A stretch of DNA of 64,000 nucleotides from Bacteroidales bacterium (GTDB lineage Bacteria > Bacteroidota > Bacteroidia > Bacteroidales > WCHB1-69): contig JAFTCA010000012.1 of the NCBI GenBank assembly GCA_017454945.1, forward strand, positions 1 to 64,000. Direction: 5' to 3'. The notes beneath the pieces are model-generated. The model saw only the letters and a list, made by a program, of their open reading frames with translations. It did not search any database and was not told where the DNA came from. Below are positions 1 through 8,398 of this stretch, piece after piece. Position 1 is the first letter of the stretch. Each line of letters begins with the position of its first letter. Position numbers and translations under genes: made by a program.

Positions 1-10
1 CAACCCTTTA

Positions 11-1972
11 ATGTGGAAAAACCGGAGTCTTTGTTGGATATATACTCTTTTATTCACGCCTCTGCTGTCGGCGCAGGAACTTACCTTCTATGTTTCGCCC
101 GACACCCCTGAAGCCTCTTGGCAAACCATACAACAAGCGGTTGAAATATCCCGCCAGCAAGCGCAACACGTCAAAATCGTGTTGCGCGGCGGTGAGTATG
201 TTATCGCCGAGCCGATACGCATAGATAACGGTCATCATATCAGTCTGCTTGCTGCCGATGGAGAAACCCCCGTGCTTCAAGGTGCGGTAACGGTCGGTGG
301 GTGGAAGAAGGTGACGGACAGAGTTGTTTTGGGCAGATTGCCCCGCGAGGCGGTGGGTAAAGTGTGGCAAGCATCTTTTGATGATGCTGATTTTGAGCTG
401 GTTGGCGACAAAAACCGTATCGACTTATACTATAAAGGCCAACGCATGCATTTGGCGCGTTGGCCTAATCAGACATACACACTTTCGGGTAGGGCATTGG
501 GAAAATCACCGCCGCTGGAAGTGAACAATTACCGGAATTACAAAGGTTGTGCAGAAGGCTTTTTTGAATACAAAGACGCCCGCATTGACCGATGGGCGGA
601 GGAGAAGGAGGTCTATCTTCACGGCTATTGGTTTTGGGATTGGGCGGAGGAATACAAGAAGGTGGCAAAGATAGATACACTTCAGCATACTATTACACTG
701 ACACTTCCACATCACCATTACGGCTATCGGAACGAGTTCCGCTTTTATGGCATGAATCTGCTGTGCGAGCTGGACACAATAGGGGAGTATTATGTTGACA
801 AAGAGTCGAATACGATCTATTTTTATCCTCCCGCCGACTTTGTTCCAACTTCTAATCGGGTGACGGCTTCAAGTTATAATGCGGATTATATGCTGACGGT
901 GGAAAATTCGTCACAGATAGTTATTCAAGGCCTGACGATGCAAAGTGGGAGAAACGGCGCCATTAATATTGGAAATTGCCAGGATGTGACCATAAAAGAT
1001 TGCCGTATGGTGCAGTTCGGTGATGATGCTATTACGCTGAAAGCCAGCAAAAACTGTCAAATCCAGGGCTGCCTTTTGGATCAATTGGGGCACGGCGGCA
1101 TTGCAGCTGTTGGTGGCAATCGGAAAACTTTGGCGCCGGCTGATTATTTGGTTGAAAACACCCAAGTTTCAAACTTCTCGTTGTATAAACCCACTTATGA
1201 ACCTGCCATCTTTTTTGAGGGTGCCGGCATGACCATCCGCCATTGCCATTTTCTCAACTCCGCCTCCTCGGCGCTCCGTCTCAACGGCAACGACATCTTG
1301 GTCGAGTACAACCGGTTTGAGGACCTTGTCAGGGAAAGTGACGACCAGGGAGCTTTGGATGCGTGGTTCGACATCACCTATCGCGGCGTGATTATCCGCT
1401 ACAATTACTGGAAAAACATTACGGGCCGCACTTGTGAAGGTGCCGCCGCCATCCGTCTCGACGATCTCATTTCAGGCTTCGTGGTCGAGGGCAATGTGTT
1501 TGAAAATTGCGGCGGCGGCAAATTCGGCGCCGTTCAGATTAATGGAGGTAAGGACAACCTGATTGCCCATAACCTCATGTTCCGTTGTCATAAATTGTAC
1601 AGCACAAGCAAATGGACAGACAAACGCTGGCGGGAAGTCATAGCTTCGGAAAGGGTGCAACGACAAATCCAGGAGTATGGTTTCCCTTCGGATTTGTACA
1701 AAGAGCGTTATCCTGAATTAAGAGGCGACTCGGCGCTTTTGCCGCCCCCCAATCGTAGTTTTATCTTTCATAATTTGTCTGTCAATCCGGAATTGACCAT
1801 GCCGGCCGAAGAGAAACAATGTGTTTTGCAAGGCAATGTGGAAATCAAAGGGAAAAGACACACATTGTCCTATTATTTGCAGCCCCGCCGCCTGAAAAAA
1901 TATGGTTTTCACCCTTTCCCGATGGGCAAAATGGGCATCCAAGACAACAGATTTGTACAGCGACAGCCCTAA
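11..1972 (+). CDS. Secreted right-handed parallel beta-helix protein
   Basis: A 653-residue protein with a signal peptide (about residues 1-21, ending SAQ). A pectin-lyase-like start (IQQAVEISR, GGEYVI) is followed by PbH1-type coils at about 290-520, seen as strings such as GAINIGNCQDVTIKDC and ALRLNGNDILVEYNRF. Parallel beta-helix proteins of this size in Bacteroidales are usually polysaccharide lyases or glycoside hydrolases acting in the periplasm or outside the cell. I cannot name the substrate, and no catalytic residue is recognisable by eye. There is no T9SS C-terminal domain, so periplasmic or surface location is open. The frame is open to the window edge, but the signal peptide directly after this ATG supports the start. 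The nearest gene downstream has its own promoter, so this looks like the end of a transcription unit that began outside the window. Confidence 0.8.
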   Translation: MWKNRSLCWIYTLLFTPLLSAQELTFYVSPDTPEASWQTIQQAVEISRQQAQHVKIVLRGGEYVIAEPIRIDNGHHISLLAADGETPVLQGAVTVGGWKKVTDRVVLGRLPREAVGKVWQASFDDADFELVGDKNRIDLYYKGQRMHLARWPNQTYTLSGRALGKSPPLEVNNYRNYKGCAEGFFEYKDARIDRWAEEKEVYLHGYWFWDWAEEYKKVAKIDTLQHTITLTLPHHHYGYRNEFRFYGMNLLCELDTIGEYYVDKESNTIYFYPPADFVPTSNRVTASSYNADYMLTVENSSQIVIQGLTMQSGRNGAINIGNCQDVTIKDCRMVQFGDDAITLKASKNCQIQGCLLDQLGHGGIAAVGGNRKTLAPADYLVENTQVSNFSLYKPTYEPAIFFEGAGMTIRHCHFLNSASSALRLNGNDILVEYNRFEDLVRESDDQGALDAWFDITYRGVIIRYNYWKNITGRTCEGAAAIRLDDLISGFVVEGNVFENCGGGKFGAVQINGGKDNLIAHNLMFRCHKLYSTSKWTDKRWREVIASERVQRQIQEYGFPSDLYKERYPELRGDSALLPPPNRSFIFHNLSVNPELTMPAEEKQCVLQGNVEIKGKRHTLSYYLQPRRLKKYGFHPFPMGKMGIQDNRFVQRQP

Positions 1973-2029
1973 TGAAATTTTTGCAAAAAAAACATTCATT
2001 TTGTATAACCCTCAAAAAAAGAAAAATCA

Positions 2030-2037
2030 TAATTTTG
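2030..2037 (+). promoter_or_regulatory. Bacteroidetes-type -7 promoter box (TAATTTTG)
   Basis: TAATTTTG matches the Bacteroidetes housekeeping -7 consensus TAnnTTTG. It lies about 95 bp before the lipoprotein ATG at 2132, which would give a leader of about 85 nt. No clear -33 TTTG is seen at the expected spacing. Confidence 0.45.
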
Positions 2038-2131
2038 CAAAGTCGTATTCCCAAAGTGTGTTTACGGACTTCGCATAAATTGAGAAAACGGCAGGAACTC
2101 ATCTAACAACCAGAAGTCCAATAAATTAAAC

Positions 2132-2605
2132 ATGAAAAGAAACATTGTAATAGTTGTCTTGATGGCCGCTGTTGTGTTGATGTCGTGCGGCTCCACTTCT
2201 TCTTTGTCAAATGCTTTATCAACAGCTACCAGTGCCAACTCCACGGCCAAGACGATGGGCTCTTCTTGCGGTTCGGCTTTGGTAAATCTGTACAAAGCGT
2301 ACAAAGCCAATGGTAAGAAAATCAATATGAGCGATGCCAATGTATGGAGCAACGCACTGGCTCTGTCATCAAGTATGGCAGGCTTGAAGGATAACGGCAA
2401 AAACTCCGATTATCGCAAATCGTATATCGCTGGTATGCTGCTGGGTTCGGCAGGCACGCTGACTCAAACTTCGGCTACCAACGTTTACGACAATATGCTC
2501 AACTCGCTTGGCTCTCTTACCGGCCTGAGCAGCAGCTCAAGCTCTACAGCCAAGAGCAATGCAGCTTCTGCACTCTCAACCATCCTGGGTTTGATGGGCA
2601 ACTAA
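2132..2605 (+). CDS. Small Ser-rich lipoprotein of unknown function
   Basis: A 157-residue protein whose N-terminus is a lipoprotein signal: a hydrophobic stretch and then LMSCGS, with Cys about residue 19 as the lipidation site. The mature part is rich in Ser, Ala, Thr and Asn, with a helical middle (LVNLYKAYKANGKKINMSDANVWSNAL is split by polar residues) and a Ser-only run near the C-terminus. I do not recognise a family. It is 25 bp upstream of a TonB C-terminal-domain protein on the same strand and the two probably share a transcript that ends at the hairpin at 3083-3117. Role unknown; an outer or inner membrane-anchored periplasmic protein is the safe reading. Confidence 0.75.
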   Translation: MKRNIVIVVLMAAVVLMSCGSTSSLSNALSTATSANSTAKTMGSSCGSALVNLYKAYKANGKKINMSDANVWSNALALSSSMAGLKDNGKNSDYRKSYIAGMLLGSAGTLTQTSATNVYDNMLNSLGSLTGLSSSSSSTAKSNAASALSTILGLMGN

Positions 2606-2630
2606 TCTTCATTATTAAAACTTTGAAACT

Positions 2631-3077
2631 ATGAAGAGATTGTTGTTGTTGAGCATTCTTTTCTGCTTTGCCTTTGTGTCGGTTGCTCAAGAGCAAAACA
2701 CTACCGAAACAGATGATAATCAGATATTTAGTTTTGTAGAAAAGATGCCCGAATATCCGGGTGGCATCCCCGCCTTGTATGCTTTTTTGGCCAATAATAT
2801 CCATTACCCAGAAATTGCTATAGAGAAAAACATTACAGGAACAGTATTGGTGGAGTTTGTGGTGGAGAAAGACGGCAGCGTGAGCAATGTCAAGGTCAAG
2901 GTGCCCTTGTTCCCAGCCTGTGATGCCGAGGCGGTGCGTGTGATAAGTATGATGCCCAAGTGGACACCGGGAGAGGTGGCAGGCAAGCCGGTCAGAGTGT
3001 TTTACAACCTTCCCATCAAATTTCAGTTGCAAGGCGAAGGCAAGGCTAAAAAATCGAAAAAGAATAAGAATAAATAA
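2631..3077 (+). CDS. TonB C-terminal domain protein
   Basis: A 148-residue protein with a signal peptide (cleavage after about SVAQ, residue 20) and one TonB C-terminal domain at about 45-138. The hallmarks are YPGG, HYPEIAIEKNITGTVLVEF, VEKDGSV and the late W-x-PG (KWTPGEVAGKPV). Full TonB proteins carry an N-terminal membrane anchor and a Pro-rich spanner. Here the domain follows a cleavable signal, so this is a free periplasmic TonB-C protein, a form common in Bacteroidetes that may not energise receptors. The C-terminal tail is Lys-rich. It is probably cotranscribed with the lipoprotein before it, and a strong hairpin terminator follows. Confidence 0.85.
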   Translation: MKRLLLLSILFCFAFVSVAQEQNTTETDDNQIFSFVEKMPEYPGGIPALYAFLANNIHYPEIAIEKNITGTVLVEFVVEKDGSVSNVKVKVPLFPACDAEAVRVISMMPKWTPGEVAGKPVRVFYNLPIKFQLQGEGKAKKSKKNKNK

Positions 3078-3082
3078 CAGTG

Positions 3083-3117
3083 AAAGGGGCGAATCATTAT
3101 TCGCCCCCTTTCTTTTT
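3083..3117 (+). terminator. Rho-independent terminator
   Basis: A GGGGCGAAT / ATTCGCCCC hairpin (3086-3094 with 3099-3107), extended by AAA/TTT and followed by a T-rich tract. It sits directly after the TonB-C gene. Confidence 0.8.
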
Positions 3118-3174
3118 ATATTATCCACAAAAATTTTTGTTGTTGAAGATATTTTTTTGAGCGGATTTTTTTTG

Positions 3175-3182
3175 TAAATTTG
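3175..3182 (+). promoter_or_regulatory. Bacteroidetes-type -7 promoter box (TAAATTTG)
   Basis: TAAATTTG matches TAnnTTTG. A TTTG at 3156-3159 could be the -33 element, although its spacing is short. The box would give the cDPGS-like gene at 3281 a leader of about 90 nt. Confidence 0.55.
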
Positions 3183-3280
3183 CGAAACTTATTCAGGCGA
3201 GATAAAATGCTTGCATATAGCAATGTTTTACAGCCTTTTATGCGGAATACCAAATAATTAACTTAAAAAATATAGTAAGT

Positions 3281-4678
3281 ATGAAAAGAAATGTCATTAT
3301 CATTGGTGCAGCTGGAAGAGACTTCCACAACTTTAACACCTTTTTCCGTCACAACGATCATTACAACGTTGTAGCTTTCACAGCAGAACAGATTCCTGGC
3401 ATCGACGACCGTTGGTATCCTAAAGAATTAGCTGGTGAAGACCTCTATCCGGAAGGCATTCGCATTTATCCCGAATCAATGCTTACCGAACTTATCAAGA
3501 AGTATAACGTTCATGACTGCGTATTTGCATACAGCGACAAACCCTATCCGTATGTGATGAAAATCAGTGCTATCGTAAATGCTGCCGGCGCATCTTTCAT
3601 GCTCCTCGGTCCTAACGATACCATGATTCCATCGAGCAAGCCCGTGATTGCCGTTGGCGCTACCCGTACTGGTTGCGGTAAATCACAGACTTCACGTAAG
3701 ATTATCGAATATTTGGTAGCTAAAGGTTTAAGAGTGGTTGCCGTTCGTCACCCCATGCCTTACGACCCCGATTTGAACAATCAGATCGTTCAACGTTTCG
3801 CTACAGTTGATGACCTCAAATATCAAAACTGCACCATCGAAGAGATGGAAGAGTACGAACCCCATGTAGTAACTAAGAGAAACGTTATCTACGCTGGTGT
3901 TGACTACGAAGCTATCCTGAAGGGTGGCAAGACCAAAGATCCTCAAACCGGCAAGTGGGTTGAAATGGCAGGTGCCGAAAACGATCCCGATGGCTGCGAC
4001 ATCGTTCTGTGGGACGGTGGTAACAACGACTTCCCCTTCTACAAACCCGACCTCTGCATCGGCGTTGCCGACCCATTGCGTCCCGGTGCCGAAGTTAGCT
4101 ACTATCCTGGCGAAGTGGTTGCCCGTATGTCAGACGTTATCGTTATCAACAAGATTGACTCCGCTTCATTGGAAAACATCAATAAAGTAAGAGAAAACAT
4201 TGCCAAGATTAACCCGAAGGCCATCGTTATCGACGGTGCTTCTACACTGACCATCGACAAACCCGAACTGATTAAGGGTAAGAAAGTGCTGGTTATCGAA
4301 GACGGTCCTACATTGACTCACGGCGAAATGAAGATTGGTGCCGGTACAGTGGCCGCTCTGAAATGCGGTGCTGCCGAACTGGTTGACCCGAGACCTTACA
4401 CCGTTGGCAAACTGAGCGAAACCTTCCAGATTTATCCTAACATCGGTACTTTGCTGCCCGCTATGGGTTATGGCGAAGAACAGGTTCGCGACCTCGAGAA
4501 GACCATCAACAACACGCCTTGCGACGCCGTTGTTATCGGTACTCCTATCGACCTGCAACGTTTCGTTAAGATCAACAAACCTTGCGTGAAGATCGGTTAC
4601 GAACTTCAAGAAATCGGCACCCCGACCTTGAAGGAAGTTCTCGACGACTTCTGCAAGAAACACAACCTTGGAAAATAA
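3281..4678 (+). CDS. cDPGS-like P-loop GTPase family protein
   Basis: A 465-residue cytoplasmic protein. The first 120 residues look like a Rossmann-type domain (VIIIGAAGRDFHNFN). A P-loop follows at about 126-136 (GATRTGCGKSQTS), then a G4-like motif VINKID and DGGNNDFPF. The whole chain resembles the family related to archaeal cyclic 2,3-diphosphoglycerate synthetase, which is usually annotated simply as GTPase in Bacteroidetes. That enzyme makes an intramolecular phosphoanhydride from 2,3-bisphosphoglycerate and ATP, but whether bacterial homologues do this is not known. The gene is monocistronic: its own promoter box lies upstream and a strong hairpin follows. The length suits the family and no residue looks lost. 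Confidence 0.8.
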   Translation: MKRNVIIIGAAGRDFHNFNTFFRHNDHYNVVAFTAEQIPGIDDRWYPKELAGEDLYPEGIRIYPESMLTELIKKYNVHDCVFAYSDKPYPYVMKISAIVNAAGASFMLLGPNDTMIPSSKPVIAVGATRTGCGKSQTSRKIIEYLVAKGLRVVAVRHPMPYDPDLNNQIVQRFATVDDLKYQNCTIEEMEEYEPHVVTKRNVIYAGVDYEAILKGGKTKDPQTGKWVEMAGAENDPDGCDIVLWDGGNNDFPFYKPDLCIGVADPLRPGAEVSYYPGEVVARMSDVIVINKIDSASLENINKVRENIAKINPKAIVIDGASTLTIDKPELIKGKKVLVIEDGPTLTHGEMKIGAGTVAALKCGAAELVDPRPYTVGKLSETFQIYPNIGTLLPAMGYGEEQVRDLEKTINNTPCDAVVIGTPIDLQRFVKINKPCVKIGYELQEIGTPTLKEVLDDFCKKHNLGK

Positions 4679-4701
4679 TTTCAACCGCGTGTAATATGAA
4701 A

Positions 4702-4730
4702 GAGGCTGTTGCACAACAGCCTCTTTTTTT
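4702..4730 (+). terminator. Rho-independent terminator
   Basis: GAGGCTGTTG / CAACAGCCTC inverted repeat (4702-4711 and 4714-4723), followed by seven T. The loop in practice is 4-6 nt. It closes the cDPGS-like gene. Confidence 0.85.
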
Positions 4731-4753
4731 CTCTAATCCTAAAAACAATTACC

Positions 4754-5908
4754 ATGACAAGAAGATTCGTATTAAATGAAGTTTCCTATTTCGGCCCCGG
4801 TGCCCGCGAGGTGCTCCCGCAAGAAGTTGCCCGCCTGGGACTGCACAAGGCTTTTGTGGCCTCCGATAAGGATTTGATTAAGTTTGGCGTGACCGACAAA
4901 GTGCTCAAAGTGCTCGAAGCTGCCAACATCCCCTACACCGTATTCAGTGACATTAAGCCCAACCCGACCGTGAGCAACGTGAAGGCCGGCGTGAAAGCTT
5001 TCGCCGAATCGGGTGCCGACTTTATCCTTGCCATTGGCGGCGGTTCGTCTATCGACACCTCCAAGGCTATCGGCATCATTACCAACAACCCCGAGTTCTC
5101 GGACGTGGTTTCGCTGGAAGGCGTGGCTCCCACCAAGAAGAAATCGGTACCCATCATTGCGCTGCCGACCACGGCAGGTACAGCCGCCGAAGTGACTATC
5201 AATTACGTTATTACCGACGAGAAGAACGAGAAGAAGATGGTTTGCGTTGACCCCAACGACATTCCCGCCATCGCTATCGTTGATGCCGAACTGATGTATA
5301 CGCTGCCCAAGAGCCTCACCGCCTCTACTGGTCTCGATGCGCTGACTCACGCCATTGAAGGTTTGATTACCAAAGGAGCTTGGGAGATGAGCGATATGTT
5401 TGAGATTAAGGCTATTGAAATGATTCACAGATATTTGGAGACTGCCGTATTTGAGCCCACCAACGCCGAAGCTCGCGATGGTATGGCTGTGGCACAATAC
5501 ATTGCCGGCATGGCCTTCTCGAATGTGGGTCTGGGTGTGGTTCACGGTATGGCTCACCCCATGGGTGCCATCTTCGATATTCCCCACGGCGTGGCCAACG
5601 CTTTGTTGTTGCCCACGATTATGGAGTTCAACGCACCCGCCGCCCTTGACAAGTATGTGCTGATTGCTAAGGCTATGGAAGTTTACACACCTGGCATGTC
5701 GAAGGAAGAAGCCGCTAATGCCGCTGTGAAAGCCGTTCGCGACTTGGCCATCAAGGTTGGCATTCCGCAGCATCTGAGCGAGTTGGGCATCAAGGAGAGC
5801 GACCTCGACAAACTGGCCGCCGCTGCCTACGCCGATGTGTGCACGCCTGGCAACCCGCGCGAAGTGACCGTGGAGATTATCCGCGACCTTTACAAGAAAG
5901 TGCTGTAA
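4754..5908 (+). CDS. fucO: Iron-containing alcohol dehydrogenase, lactaldehyde reductase type
   Basis: A 384-residue group III alcohol dehydrogenase, the usual length for FucO. The NAD-binding GGGSSID is near residue 85. Metal ligands appear in order: Asp and His in LDALTHAIEG, then two His in VVHGMAHPMGAIFDIPHG. FucO interconverts L-lactaldehyde and L-1,2-propanediol at the end of fucose and rhamnose breakdown. The overall match is to FucO rather than butanol dehydrogenases, but substrate specificity cannot be proved from sequence. I start at the ATG at 4754 because an upstream in-frame start would place hydrophobic, non-conserved residues before the conserved RRFVLNEVSYFGPG. rhaA and rhaT lie about 30 kb away, beyond the integrated element, and would have been about 8 kb away before integration. 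Confidence 0.85.
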   Translation: MTRRFVLNEVSYFGPGAREVLPQEVARLGLHKAFVASDKDLIKFGVTDKVLKVLEAANIPYTVFSDIKPNPTVSNVKAGVKAFAESGADFILAIGGGSSIDTSKAIGIITNNPEFSDVVSLEGVAPTKKKSVPIIALPTTAGTAAEVTINYVITDEKNEKKMVCVDPNDIPAIAIVDAELMYTLPKSLTASTGLDALTHAIEGLITKGAWEMSDMFEIKAIEMIHRYLETAVFEPTNAEARDGMAVAQYIAGMAFSNVGLGVVHGMAHPMGAIFDIPHGVANALLLPTIMEFNAPAALDKYVLIAKAMEVYTPGMSKEEAANAAVKAVRDLAIKVGIPQHLSELGIKESDLDKLAAAAYADVCTPGNPREVTVEIIRDLYKKVL

Positions 5909-5933
5909 AACAAAACATTAAGATGTGTAAAAA

Positions 5934-5968
5934 AAGAGGAAACACTGATGGAGTTTCCTCTTTTTTAT
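5934..5968 (+). terminator. Rho-independent terminator
   Basis: AAGAGGAAAC (5934-5943) pairs with GTTTCCTCTT (5953-5962), with a 9-nt loop and a T tract. It ends the fucO transcript. Confidence 0.85.
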
Positions 5969-6032
5969 TCCCGTAGGGAATACATATTAATAGCTATTAT
6001 TCCGAAGTTAAACCATCAACCCCGTAGGGGTT
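5967..6032. repeat. Two GTA-centred REP-like palindromes
   Basis: ATTCCC-GTA-GGGAAT (5967-5981) and AACCCC-GTA-GGGGTT (6018-6032) share the layout arm-GTA-arm. Such CCCGTAGGG palindromes are scattered between genes in many Bacteroidetes. They lie between fucO and the convergent FISUMP gene. No transposase is nearby. Confidence 0.55.
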
Positions 6033-6068
6033 GCACAAGTACATTATAAATGCCCAAATGCTTTAAAA

Positions 6069-6809
6069 TTAATCTTTTACACATCTAACAGAAAAATGGC
6101 AAGTTTTGAATGAATTTCTATTATAAACACTTACACCATAATTGTGAAGTTGTCTAGAGTATGCCTTTTTCCCATTTTCATCAGGATAATTTTCGTTAAA
6201 ATATTCTGTGCAAGTCCAAAAAAGGGCAGTGTTTTTATAAGAGTCTTCTGCTCCTGAGCCAGCGGGATAAATGGAAAATCCCGTTAAGTTATTTTTTGAA
6301 AGATCATTACCTATAGCACATTTAGTCATCTCAAACTCTAACCAATCTTCTGTAGAGGCAAGTGCTTTGGCAACATTTCTTACATTACCATCGCATTGAA
6401 ACTCAGTTTGTTTTCCCACATAATTGGTTAGTTGGGTCCATTCGGCGTGGCTGGGCACATGCCAACCTTCGGGACAAATACCTTGCACCCCACTTGGATT
6501 GTTTTCGCTATCCTTTTTCCCATGCATTACTTCATCCCAAGAATAGAGTAACCCATACTTTTCTACTAAGTTAGCATCATTATTGGGATACATGTAATCG
6601 TTAATTGCTTCTCCATTGGCGTAGTGACGTGAGCGAATGTTCTCTTGTGTCCAATATTGATTACCAATTTTTATGATGGGGTATTCATTACCATCATAAT
6701 CTGAAACTGTTGTTTTTAGTTCTTCTTCTTCTTCTTGCTCTTCTTTATGGCAGGCAAAAAATAGAATTGAACTAAATACAAGTATTAAGATAAGAGTAAG
6801 ATGTTTCAT
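6069..6809 (-). CDS. FISUMP-domain lipoprotein
   Basis: A 246-residue lipoprotein with a signal ending ILFFAC (Cys 20) and a Glu-rich linker (residues 24-31). One Fibrobacter-succinogenes-major-paralogous domain follows, with the usual blocks: DYDGNEYPIIKIGNQYW near the start, NPSGVQGICPEGWHVPSHAEW in the middle (split here by family spacing) and a final FSVRCVKD. The fold is related to C-type lectin/sulfatase-modifying-factor-like domains; the biological role is unknown and a surface-exposed protein is likely. A paralogue lies at 34074-34859. The gene has a minus-strand promoter box at 6894-6901 and stands alone, convergent with fucO. Confidence 0.85.
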   Translation of the reverse strand: MKHLTLILILVFSSILFFACHKEEQEEEEELKTTVSDYDGNEYPIIKIGNQYWTQENIRSRHYANGEAINDYMYPNNDANLVEKYGLLYSWDEVMHGKKDSENNPSGVQGICPEGWHVPSHAEWTQLTNYVGKQTEFQCDGNVRNVAKALASTEDWLEFEMTKCAIGNDLSKNNLTGFSIYPAGSGAEDSYKNTALFWTCTEYFNENYPDENGKKAYSRQLHNYGVSVYNRNSFKTCHFSVRCVKD

Positions 6810-6893
6810 AACTTATATTCTAGTAATAATCAGAACTTCATGATTTAAAAGGGTTGTGAGTACAAAAAATGAAAAATTGATTTATAGTCAACG

Positions 6894-6901
6894 CAAAAAT
6901 A
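6894..6901 (-). promoter_or_regulatory. Minus-strand -7 promoter box (TATTTTTG)
   Basis: On the minus strand this reads TATTTTTG (TAnnTTTG). It is 85 bp upstream of the FISUMP lipoprotein start and 37 bp from the divergent plus-strand box at 6938. Confidence 0.55.
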
Positions 6902-6937
6902 GAAAATTTATTATGTGGCGATAATGGCTCTTTTTCC

Positions 6938-6945
6938 TAATTTTG
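6938..6945 (+). promoter_or_regulatory. -7 promoter box (TAATTTTG)
   Basis: TAATTTTG lies 20 bp before the MBOAT ATG. This predicts a leader of only about a dozen nucleotides, which would leave no room for a Shine-Dalgarno site, as is common in Bacteroidetes. Confidence 0.55.
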
Positions 6946-6964
6946 TACCCAAATCTAATCCCCC

Positions 6965-8395
6965 ATGCAGTTCAACTCCCTCAGTTTTGCCGTCTTTCTG
7001 CCGATAGTGTTCCTGCTCTATTGGTTTGTCTTTAACCGGCATGTGCGATGGCAGAATCTGTTTGTGGTGGCCGCATCGTACCTATTCTACGGTATGTGGG
7101 ACTGGCGTTTTCTGTTTCTCATTGCTTTCACTTCGTTGTGCAGCTGGGGCAGCGGACTGCTTATTGGCCGTTATCGTGCGGGCAGCCCGAAGAAAGCCAA
7201 GTTGCTAAGTGCGCTCAATATTGTTGTTAATCTATTGATACTGGGCGTCTTCAAATACTACAACTTCTTTGCAACGGCTTTCGCTGACCTCTTTTTGCAC
7301 GGCCAGAGTGATGGCCTGTTGTTGCATGTCATCCTGCCCGTGGGCATCAGTTTTTACACTTTCCAGGCGTTGAGCTACAGTATAGATGTTTATCGCGGAA
7401 AATTGGAGCCGGTGCGCGACATTGTCCAATTTTTTGCCTACGTGAGCTTTTTCCCGCAGCTGGTGGCGGGTCCCATCGAGCGGGCCACGAACCTGCTGCC
7501 GCAATTTGGCAAGCAGCGTACCTTCAGCTACGACCAGGCTGTGGATGGCTTGCGTCAGATGCTGTGGGGCCTGTTTAAGAAAATGGCCATCGCCGACAAC
7601 TGTGCCGTTTTTGTGGATGAGGTCTTTGGCAATCATACAGCCTACGATGGTGCCTCGTTGGCGCTGGCTGCCGTTCTGTTCGCCTTCCAAATTTATGCCG
7701 ACTTCTCGGGCTACTCAGACATCGCTATTGGCGTGGCCAAATTGTTCGGCATCAAGTTGATGCGCAACTTTAACAACCCCTACTTCAGTCGCGATATTGC
7801 CGAGTTCTGGCGCCGTTGGCACATTTCGCTCACCACATGGTTTCGCGATTATGTCTATATTCCACTGGGCGGCAGCAGGACCACCAAGGCTAAAATTGTA
7901 CGCAACACGCTTATAATCTTTTTGGTAAGCGGCTTCTGGCACGGCGCCAACTGGACGTTCATCGCATGGGGGGCCTTTCATGCCCTGTTGTTTCTGCCGT
8001 TGATTCTGGCTGGCAGAAATCGCAAATATACCGACACAGTGGCCGTCGGCAGATGGCTGCCCTCGTGGAAGGAGTGCTTGCAGATGACGCTCACGTTCCT
8101 GCTGGTTGTTGTGGGGTGGATTTTCTTCCGTGCCGACACTATTTCCATGGCCGCATCCTACCTCTGCGGACTGCTTGGGCCGTGGCACAATCCGTTTAAT
8201 ATGAAGATGCTGCCAGTGCTCTTCTACATCGCTGTCATGATGACGGTTGAGTGGTTCCAGCGCGACAAGCAGCATGGCTTGGATTTGCAGCATGTCACCT
8301 CTCATTTTGTGAAGTTTACCATCTATTACATACTGATATTCATCATCTTTATTGCACAAAAAGGTTCCGAAACATTTATCTATTTTCAATTTTAG
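6965..8395 (+). CDS. MBOAT family O-acyltransferase (AlgI-like)
   Basis: A 476-residue polytopic membrane protein with around ten hydrophobic segments. The MBOAT core is visible: AGPIERATNLLPQF, the RDIAEFWRRWHISLTTWFRD block and the catalytic-histidine motif SGFWHGANWTFIAWG. The closest well-studied type is AlgI, which moves an acyl (usually acetyl) group across the inner membrane to exopolysaccharide in the periplasm. The gene is 3 bp upstream of an SGNH-type protein, the standard partner that completes transfer to the acceptor. The acceptor here is unknown: an exopolysaccharide, a cell wall polymer or a glycolipid are all possible. No polysaccharide synthesis genes are adjacent. Confidence 0.9.
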   Translation: MQFNSLSFAVFLPIVFLLYWFVFNRHVRWQNLFVVAASYLFYGMWDWRFLFLIAFTSLCSWGSGLLIGRYRAGSPKKAKLLSALNIVVNLLILGVFKYYNFFATAFADLFLHGQSDGLLLHVILPVGISFYTFQALSYSIDVYRGKLEPVRDIVQFFAYVSFFPQLVAGPIERATNLLPQFGKQRTFSYDQAVDGLRQMLWGLFKKMAIADNCAVFVDEVFGNHTAYDGASLALAAVLFAFQIYADFSGYSDIAIGVAKLFGIKLMRNFNNPYFSRDIAEFWRRWHISLTTWFRDYVYIPLGGSRTTKAKIVRNTLIIFLVSGFWHGANWTFIAWGAFHALLFLPLILAGRNRKYTDTVAVGRWLPSWKECLQMTLTFLLVVVGWIFFRADTISMAASYLCGLLGPWHNPFNMKMLPVLFYIAVMMTVEWFQRDKQHGLDLQHVTSHFVKFTIYYILIFIIFIAQKGSETFIYFQF

Positions 8396-8398
8396 GTC

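Noticed and set aside
4772..5773. 333-codon minus-strand frame.
   Set aside because: His/Gly-rich antisense shadow of the clearly identified fucO gene.
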